Of a stretch of DNA of 64,000 bases, positions 59,901 to 64,000 are shown piece by piece. The notes under the pieces are model-generated. The model ran no database searches. It saw only the letters and a list, made by a program, of their open reading frames with translations, and had not been told where the DNA came from. Numbering within the stretch: position 1 is the first letter of the stretch; every line of letters begins with the position of its first letter. Source of the DNA: Elusimicrobia bacterium GWD2_63_28 (GTDB taxonomy: Bacteria; Elusimicrobiota; Elusimicrobia; Elusimicrobiales; UBA9959); contig MGUI01000007.1 in NCBI GenBank assembly GCA_001799895.1, positions 1-64,000 of the forward strand, written 5' to 3'. The position numbers were made by a program, and so were the translations under genes.

Positions 59901-62299
59901 CCCGAGGCGCAGGAGAAGCTCTGGCCTCCGGAGTTGTCGGCGTCTTCGCTGACCTGGCCCAGGTGGATGTTGAACTCGGGGCCGTCCAGGCCGCCCGGCT
60001 TCTGGCCGTATACCACCAGCTCCAGCACGTTCTTCTGCGAGAAGTCCAGGCCGGTGGTGGAGAGGGGGTAGACGATGGAAATTTCCTGGGAGGTCGTGAA
60101 ATCGTACCTTACCGCCAGCACCTGCTGCGTCCCTTCAGAGGAGGCGGCCGGGTTTATGTCGCGGGTCTTGACGTTCTCGTTGTACCAGTCCAGCGCCAGC
60201 GGGTCCGCCGGCCCCTGCAGCGGGTTGGCGGCGATGAACCAGTAATTCTTGTCCATCGAAGGGGAATCGTCCTGCTTCACGCCCTCCATGTTGTCTATCA
60301 GGGCGTAATCGTTCAGGTTGGGGTTCAGCCGGCTCTGGGCCGCCTCGGCCCCGAGGCTGGCCTTCAGGCCGAAGAGGTTCAGGCCCTTAAGCTGCGCGTC
60401 GCCCTCGTAGACCAGCATGCTGTTGGTGAGGTCGGTCACGTTGGGGACGGTGTTGGACTTGATGCCGCCCTGGTAGAGCAGCGTGGAGCCCAGCGTGAAC
60501 TTGTTGCCGAAATCGTAGGAGACGCGGCCGCCCACCAGCGACTGGTTGCCCAGGCCGCCGAACGGCGAAACCTCGTAGGTGATCTCTATCTTAGACTCCT
60601 GGCTGACGCGCTCCGGGTAGTAGAACGTGATGAAGCCGGAGTCGTAGTCTATGAAGTATTCCTCGTTGCGGCCGAGCTTTTTTCCGTCGACGCGCACCAC
60701 TTCCGACTGCAGCACGATGTTCGGCTCCAGCATGAAGGTCTTGAAGCGGAAAGAATATTCCACGCGGATTATGCGCTTGGAGACCGGGGCGGCCGAATAG
60801 ATCTGGGGATCCTCCACGCTGTTGTTGTCCGGCGAGGCGAACGGGTTCTTAAGGTGCAGGATGCCCTGCTCGAAGTCCACCTCTATGGTGTCCGGGTACT
60901 TAACCAGGGGGTTGCCGTCCGTCGGGTTGGCCCCGGGGATGCTTACCTGGGTGCGGTTAAGGTCCTGCACCTTGAGGATGAAGTTGCCGCTGCCGTTGTC
61001 GCGCACGATGTTGCTCTGGCCGATGGAATAATAGGTCTTGAGCTCCCGCCGGTGGGAAACCTGCAGGTCGGATACCGCGGAGACGGAGGAGAGAGCGATG
61101 TCGCTGGGCGTCTTGATTATCGCCGGTACGACCAGCGCCGCCGCGGTGTCCAGGGTGGAGGCGGAGCTGTTCTGCGAAAGGCTGGTCCCTCCGATGTTCT
61201 GGAAATCCACTATCACCACGTCCTGCGGGTTGAGCGTGCGGTTAAAGGTTACGAGGCCCTTGGCGTAGTCCATCACGTAGTCTATGCCGGGGCTCATCAG
61301 CTGGAAACGGCCGGTATACGAGGAAGACTGGACCTCCAGGTCCTTGCCGGTCATGTCGAAAATGGTGACGTTGTCCACCTGCGCCTGGGTCTGCTGGTCG
61401 ATGTAGATGCGCTCGCTGCCCGACTTTATGGGCAGGCGGTTGCAGGCCGCGGTGTTGCAGCCGAAGGTCAGGTCGTAATACTTGCGGCGCAGGTAGTTGG
61501 TGTCCATGATGTCCGCGCCCTGGAACTGCGTGTTGCCGGTGAACTGCCGGGTCTTGGTCTGGCCCTTCGTGCGGGAGCCGACGAAGGTGAACTTCAGCCG
61601 CTGGGTCTTGAGGTCGGCCCTGATGCCGAAGAGCTGCTTATTGTAGGAGACGAACTCGGTGGCGGGCAGGGACAGGTCTATGTCGCCGAACGAGACGTTC
61701 TGCACCACTTCGTTCGGGTCGCCGGTGTAGATCACGGAGATGTCCTGCTTGTCCTGCTTGGTGTCGTCGTAGTCGACGTTGACGGTGATCTTCTCGCCTA
61801 CCTTGCCCTGCATGCGCACCTGCATCTGCTGGGTGATCTCGAACAGGCCCAGGGAGCGCGCGCGCGTGACGTTGGTCTGCTCGTTTATGAATTTCTTGCC
61901 GCTGTAGTTGAGGGCTATCACCTTGCGGCCGGTGACGGAGAGGGCTGTGCCGGATTCGCGGAATTCCACCTGGGGCTCGAGGGCCGCCGGGGCCTCGGTG
62001 GACGCCTGGACGGCCGGCAGCGGGACCAGTTCCTCGCGCCTGAAGCGCCCCGTCTCCACCGCTTCGCGCGCGGAATTCCAGGAGTCTTCGCTGTAGGAGA
62101 AGGGCATGTCGCCGGAGAGGCCGGGGCTGTCGGCGGCGGTGGAGATTTCGGCGCCCGACAGCACCTTGGAGGGGTCCTGCCGGTCCAGCAGCAGGAAGCG
62201 GCCCCCGGCGGGCGAGGGGGCGGCGAAATCGTCGGCGCGCGCGCCGGCGGCGCAGGCCAGGAGCAGCAGCAGGTAGAGTGGTGTCGCCTTTAAATTCAT
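56930..62299 (-). CDS. SprA-like giant outer-membrane protein (type IX translocon pore-like)
   Basis: The 1789-residue protein has a signal peptide (MNLKATPLYLLLLLACAAGARA). Several SprA blocks are visible: KITVNVDYDDTKQDKQDISVIYTGDPNEVVQNVSFGDIDLSLP, YNKQLFGIRADLKTQRLKFTF, a segment with NMEGVKQDDSPSMDKNYW that corresponds to the DDFEGS region, many jelly-roll and beta-strand stretches, and a final Phe (TLTFQF) as in outer-membrane proteins. SprA of Bacteroidota (about 2400 residues) is the 36-strand pore through which CTD proteins leave the cell; this one is shorter. The start at 62299 is chosen for the signal peptide (an open frame runs 38 codons further). Divergent to lptF. Confidence 0.78.
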   Translation of the reverse strand: MNLKATPLYLLLLLACAAGARADDFAAPSPAGGRFLLLDRQDPSKVLSGAEISTAADSPGLSGDMPFSYSEDSWNSAREAVETGRFRREELVPLPAVQASTEAPAALEPQVEFRESGTALSVTGRKVIALNYSGKKFINEQTNVTRARSLGLFEITQQMQVRMQGKVGEKITVNVDYDDTKQDKQDISVIYTGDPNEVVQNVSFGDIDLSLPATEFVSYNKQLFGIRADLKTQRLKFTFVGSRTKGQTKTRQFTGNTQFQGADIMDTNYLRRKYYDLTFGCNTAACNRLPIKSGSERIYIDQQTQAQVDNVTIFDMTGKDLEVQSSSYTGRFQLMSPGIDYVMDYAKGLVTFNRTLNPQDVVIVDFQNIGGTSLSQNSSASTLDTAAALVVPAIIKTPSDIALSSVSAVSDLQVSHRRELKTYYSIGQSNIVRDNGSGNFILKVQDLNRTQVSIPGANPTDGNPLVKYPDTIEVDFEQGILHLKNPFASPDNNSVEDPQIYSAAPVSKRIIRVEYSFRFKTFMLEPNIVLQSEVVRVDGKKLGRNEEYFIDYDSGFITFYYPERVSQESKIEITYEVSPFGGLGNQSLVGGRVSYDFGNKFTLGSTLLYQGGIKSNTVPNVTDLTNSMLVYEGDAQLKGLNLFGLKASLGAEAAQSRLNPNLNDYALIDNMEGVKQDDSPSMDKNYWFIAANPLQGPADPLALDWYNENVKTRDINPAASSEGTQQVLAVRYDFTTSQEISIVYPLSTTGLDFSQKNVLELVVYGQKPGGLDGPEFNIHLGQVSEDADNSGGQSFSCASGLVLNGAPKSEDLNCDEQVSSAEDIGWLYDPGTGNTRRYGGDNGRLDSEDLNKNGRLDAQDFTGGSFGYVTGSKFIDNNDSTLSPGNEKNHINFDGWHTLYLPLAIASTDTYKWNAVKQVRISLRKRTGGATAGTLMFARISAVGNTWSVQSSTAGAIQAMGVNNQDNPGYQPIYEAGGDATIVFNNLYGSVSEQKQKSNSNSITEQTLALDYDNIYSTSTVYVYRKFTTALDISQHEKVRFLVKSESGADAGAAFYLKAGDANNYFKVKVPLDFTGWRLISLRQVDITGDKIPDVWSPETSGVEISSRGTPSLQQVPQFVIGVEATDGSAHSGTVYFNELHLSEPLMRVGNARKVEGAFEVPGWFSFGGKHRFVDRSFQTPVTAIANQDNESQSGYFNLTRISFFPVNVTAARQITVTPNTLVTGANNLVNSLQQGRVKKFDGTASGSLNISALPKVGLNYTKGIIDYSMLSRRDDRDLYAANLTYSVPGTLPVVPRSMNLNYSQGRSKVSYDSSRLLSLAGLYDTEERTDAYAAKLTFVPWNGSSFNPGYSLQTAREERAPISDPLRSERYNKSLQQTVDLNSNLLFARWLNPSINYNVTTIESNNLNTATVTVAQSSQVFTAGQIKTVNRTAQGGVSLTLNMNDLVPRNRLLRSLVLSSNYQIQDGDAWANVEKEYNTRSRLWLRDSLKPASPFAQRNSVTLRDTVSSTQRWQPFEGFGFKGRSAPLGTLSLTNNFTNSVQRSEVTGTISRSVNRTFPDMILSMSQLETLLRARRWAQGATVNLKYSRNTNEAKDISLDTSGTYGMDLRFKLLSLIDTAFSYNLRLSDKKDLRVDQITQETRHDDATLQGTFDFRKFRFTPKADFSADKTKGALGIVTANTRTITPSLLIKSDFQLPKGLKLPFMKQAIVFTNRIVWTTTLSYAIKSSPITIADNNRLFSLNSSADYEAAKNLRLTFNAGLQRFWHKYLKQEEYVSYQAGSTLTFQF

Positions 62300-62463
62300 C
62301 TTGTCGCGGCCCCGGCCGGGATCTTCCCGCCGGGCCGCAGCCATTTTGCCGAACAAAAAAACAGCCGCCCCGCCTTGGCCGGGCAAGCAAAAACTGCCCG
62401 ACTTCGCCTGCAATTACCGGCGATTCGGGCTATGCCCCCTCCTCGTTACACGGGGCCGCAATA

Positions 62464-62469
62464 TATAAT
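62464..62469 (+). promoter_or_regulatory. -10 box close to the lptF start
   Basis: TATAAT ends 11 bases before the ATG at 62481; no ribosome site in the AATAAATAA that follows, so a very short leader or leaderless mRNA is likely. No -35 found. Confidence 0.35.
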
Positions 62470-62480
62470 AGAATAAATAA

Positions 62481-63593
62481 ATGGCCCTGCCTATAGCCCG
62501 CCTTTATATCCTGAAGATCTTCGCGAAATTCCTGGGGCTTTCGCTTTTCGTCTTCGCCGCGCTGCTGATAATGCTGAACCTGGTGCAGGCCGTGCACCAG
62601 GGCGCGCTGGCGGGCTTCTCCTTTTATTTCCTGGCCAAGAGCATGGTCTACCTGCTGCCCAACATCCTGGCCACGTCGCTGCCGCTGGCCTTCCTGCTGG
62701 CGATGCTGCTCAGCCTCGGGCAGATGTCGCAGGACGGCGAGATCATCGCCCTGCGCGCCGGCGGCTTCTCTTTCTACGAGATACTTTCCTGCGTGTTCTA
62801 CGCCGCGCTGCTGTCCTCGCTGCTGCTGCTGCTCGTTAACAACTGGCTCGGCCCCAAGTCCCTGAAGCGCTCCACCGATTACATGATCTCGATGATCAAC
62901 CGGGTCACCAAGATAGAGCTGAAGCCGCGCACCTTCCAGCAGATCTCGGAATGGACGCTGTACGCCGACGGGGTGAACGCCCTTTCCGGCGAGATGCGGG
63001 GCGTGAAGCTGCTGCGCAGGATAAACAAGGGCGGGGCGCCGGCTTTCGTCAACAAGATCAGCGCCTCGGCGGGCCGTTACCGGAAGGCCGGCGAAAGCGG
63101 CCTGGAGCTGGAACTCGACGACGGCCAGCTCAGCCAGACCGACGCCAAAGATCCCGAGAAGATACTTTACGGGCGCTTCACCTCTTACAAGACGCTGCTG
63201 CCCTTTTTCAGCGAAAGCTCGGCCGGCCGCAAGCTGAACCAGCGGGAGATCTCCACTTCCGGCCTGCTGGCCCGGCTGAAGGCGGGCGTGCCGGACCCGC
63301 AGACCGCGGCGAAGTACCGCATCGAAGCCGCCTCGCGGTTCGCGCTGGCGCTGGCCCCGCTGGTGTTCTTCCTCGTCGGCGCCCCGCTGGGCGTGGCGCT
63401 GGACAAGCGCGGGCGCTCGGCCGGGTTCGGCCTGAGCCTGCTGATAATCTTCTTTTATTACGGCCTCACGGTGAGCGGCATGGTGCTTTCGCGGAAATAT
63501 CCCGGGCTTTTCCCGTGGGCCATTTTCGCGCCGGCCCTGCTGGCCGGGGGGACCGGGGCGTGGCTGTGGAAACGCAATCTTTACGCTAAATAA
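62481..63593 (+). CDS. lptF: LPS export permease LptF (YjgP/YjgQ family)
   Basis: The 370-residue protein has the LptF/LptG layout: three N-terminal membrane segments (LGLSLFVFAALLIMLNLVQAVHQG; YLLPNILATSLPLAFLLAMLLSLGQMSQDGEIIALRAGG), a periplasmic beta-jellyroll (about 130-265) and three C-terminal segments. With LptG and the ATPase LptB it extracts LPS from the inner membrane. The adjacent second YjgP/YjgQ gene supports the pair. This shows an LPS-bearing or at least Lpt-using outer membrane. F versus G cannot be fixed by eye. Confidence 0.85.
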   Translation: MALPIARLYILKIFAKFLGLSLFVFAALLIMLNLVQAVHQGALAGFSFYFLAKSMVYLLPNILATSLPLAFLLAMLLSLGQMSQDGEIIALRAGGFSFYEILSCVFYAALLSSLLLLLVNNWLGPKSLKRSTDYMISMINRVTKIELKPRTFQQISEWTLYADGVNALSGEMRGVKLLRRINKGGAPAFVNKISASAGRYRKAGESGLELELDDGQLSQTDAKDPEKILYGRFTSYKTLLPFFSESSAGRKLNQREISTSGLLARLKAGVPDPQTAAKYRIEAASRFALALAPLVFFLVGAPLGVALDKRGRSAGFGLSLLIIFFYYGLTVSGMVLSRKYPGLFPWAIFAPALLAGGTGAWLWKRNLYAK

Positions 63594-63599
63594 CGGCTG

Positions 63600-64000
63600 A
63601 TGAACAAGACTTTCTACCGGTATATCGCTCGCAGTTTCTGGGCCCCTTTCGGCTTCGGGCTGGGGGTTTTCTGCCTGCTGCTGATCTTCGGCAGCCTTTT
63701 TGACAAGCTGAATTTCTTCATGAAGAGCGGGGCCGGCGCCGGGCTCTTTATAAAGTATATCCTCTACCAGGCGCCCTATTTCATCGTCAAGATGACGCCC
63801 ATCGCCACGCTGCTGGCGGTGCTGTTCACGCTGGGCGGCATGATGTCCAGGGGGGAGTGGAAGGCCGGCCTGGCCGGCGGCTGGCGCCCCTTCGACATGA
63901 TCAAGCCGCTGCTGGCCTGCGCGCTGCTGGCCGGGGCGGGGCAGTTCCTGCTGCAGGAAACCGCGGCGCCGGAGCTGTACATGCGTTCGGAGTACCTGTT
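63600..64000 (+). CDS. lptG: LPS export permease LptG (YjgP/YjgQ family), partial
   Basis: The frame is open to the window end, so only the first 133 residues are visible. MNKTFYRYIARSFWAPFGFGLGVFCLLLIFG is membrane segment 1, followed by the LptF/LptG-type loop YQAPYFIVKMTPIATLLAVLFTLGGMMSRGEWKA. The ATG at 63600 lies 6 bases after the lptF stop. The C-terminal part lies outside the window. Confidence 0.85.
   Translation, partial: MNKTFYRYIARSFWAPFGFGLGVFCLLLIFGSLFDKLNFFMKSGAGAGLFIKYILYQAPYFIVKMTPIATLLAVLFTLGGMMSRGEWKAGLAGGWRPFDMIKPLLACALLAGAGQFLLQETAAPELYMRSEYL

Noticed and set aside
56996-62293. A long antisense frame opposite the SprA-like gene
   Set aside because: High-GC coding bias on the minus strand leaves open antisense frames. 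The amino acid composition is a Val/Gly/Arg/His-rich shadow and no known domain appears.

Overview
This is a high-GC, gene-dense window from a Gram-negative (diderm) bacterium. It encodes lipoproteins, a PorV-like outer-membrane protein, a SprA-like giant outer-membrane protein and an LptF/LptG permease pair. No rRNA, tRNA, CRISPR array or intact insertion sequence was seen. The phylum cannot be proved from this stretch. The mix of type IX secretion-like parts, repetitive tail-fibre-like surface proteins and a complete pfa plus ole lipid locus suggests an Elusimicrobiota-like or other FCB/PVC-neighbouring lineage; this is inference only.

Layout. 1-7.3 kb: a secreted clostripain-family (C11) peptidase, a GH4 glycosidase overlapping a BadF/NAGK-type sugar kinase, a KefB-type cation/proton antiporter and a TPR lipoprotein. 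Dispersed intergenic repeats separate these genes. 7.4-10.8 kb: a coiled-coil protein plus ZapA, RarA (MgsA) and both exonuclease VII subunits (XseA, XseB), tightly packed. 10.9-15 kb: an SGNH hydrolase, argGH and a divergent argR; two ARG boxes lie exactly on the two facing promoters. 15.1-17.9 kb: TlyA and a prolyl oligopeptidase.

18.0-37.9 kb is the most interesting part. It is one leftward gene train: pfaD, a PfaA-like KS-AT-4xACP-KR-DH synthase, a PfaC-like KS-CLF-AT-DH-DH synthase, then oleA, oleB, oleC and oleD. Pfa synthases build polyunsaturated acyl chains by iterative synthesis. OleABCD joins two acyl thioesters head to head, reduces the product to a beta-hydroxy acid, closes a beta-lactone and decarboxylates it to a long-chain olefin. 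Placing both sets in one transcription unit predicts a dedicated pathway for a long-chain polyunsaturated hydrocarbon, with the Ole enzymes standing where myxobacterial-type Pfa3 carries an acyltransferase (AGPAT) domain. Immediately upstream on the same strand is a two-gene pair of short U32 proteins with the cysteine layout of the O2-independent hydroxylase pair UbiU/UbiV.

39.9-50.9 kb is a rightward set of envelope genes: a secreted protein of unknown function, a TPR/DUF799-like lipoprotein, a secreted protein with a C-terminal sorting-like domain, a PorV-like protein, a secreted helical repeat protein and a 1688-residue repetitive surface protein. 50.9-56.9 kb holds an RNA uracil methyltransferase (RlmD/TrmA family), a GT-C-like membrane protein, an orphan Cache sensor, a cytoplasmic GH13 glycosidase and ComF. 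56.9-64 kb holds the SprA-like protein and, divergently, lptF and a partial lptG running off the end. PorV, a CTD-bearing cargo and SprA in one window suggest a type IX-like secretion route.
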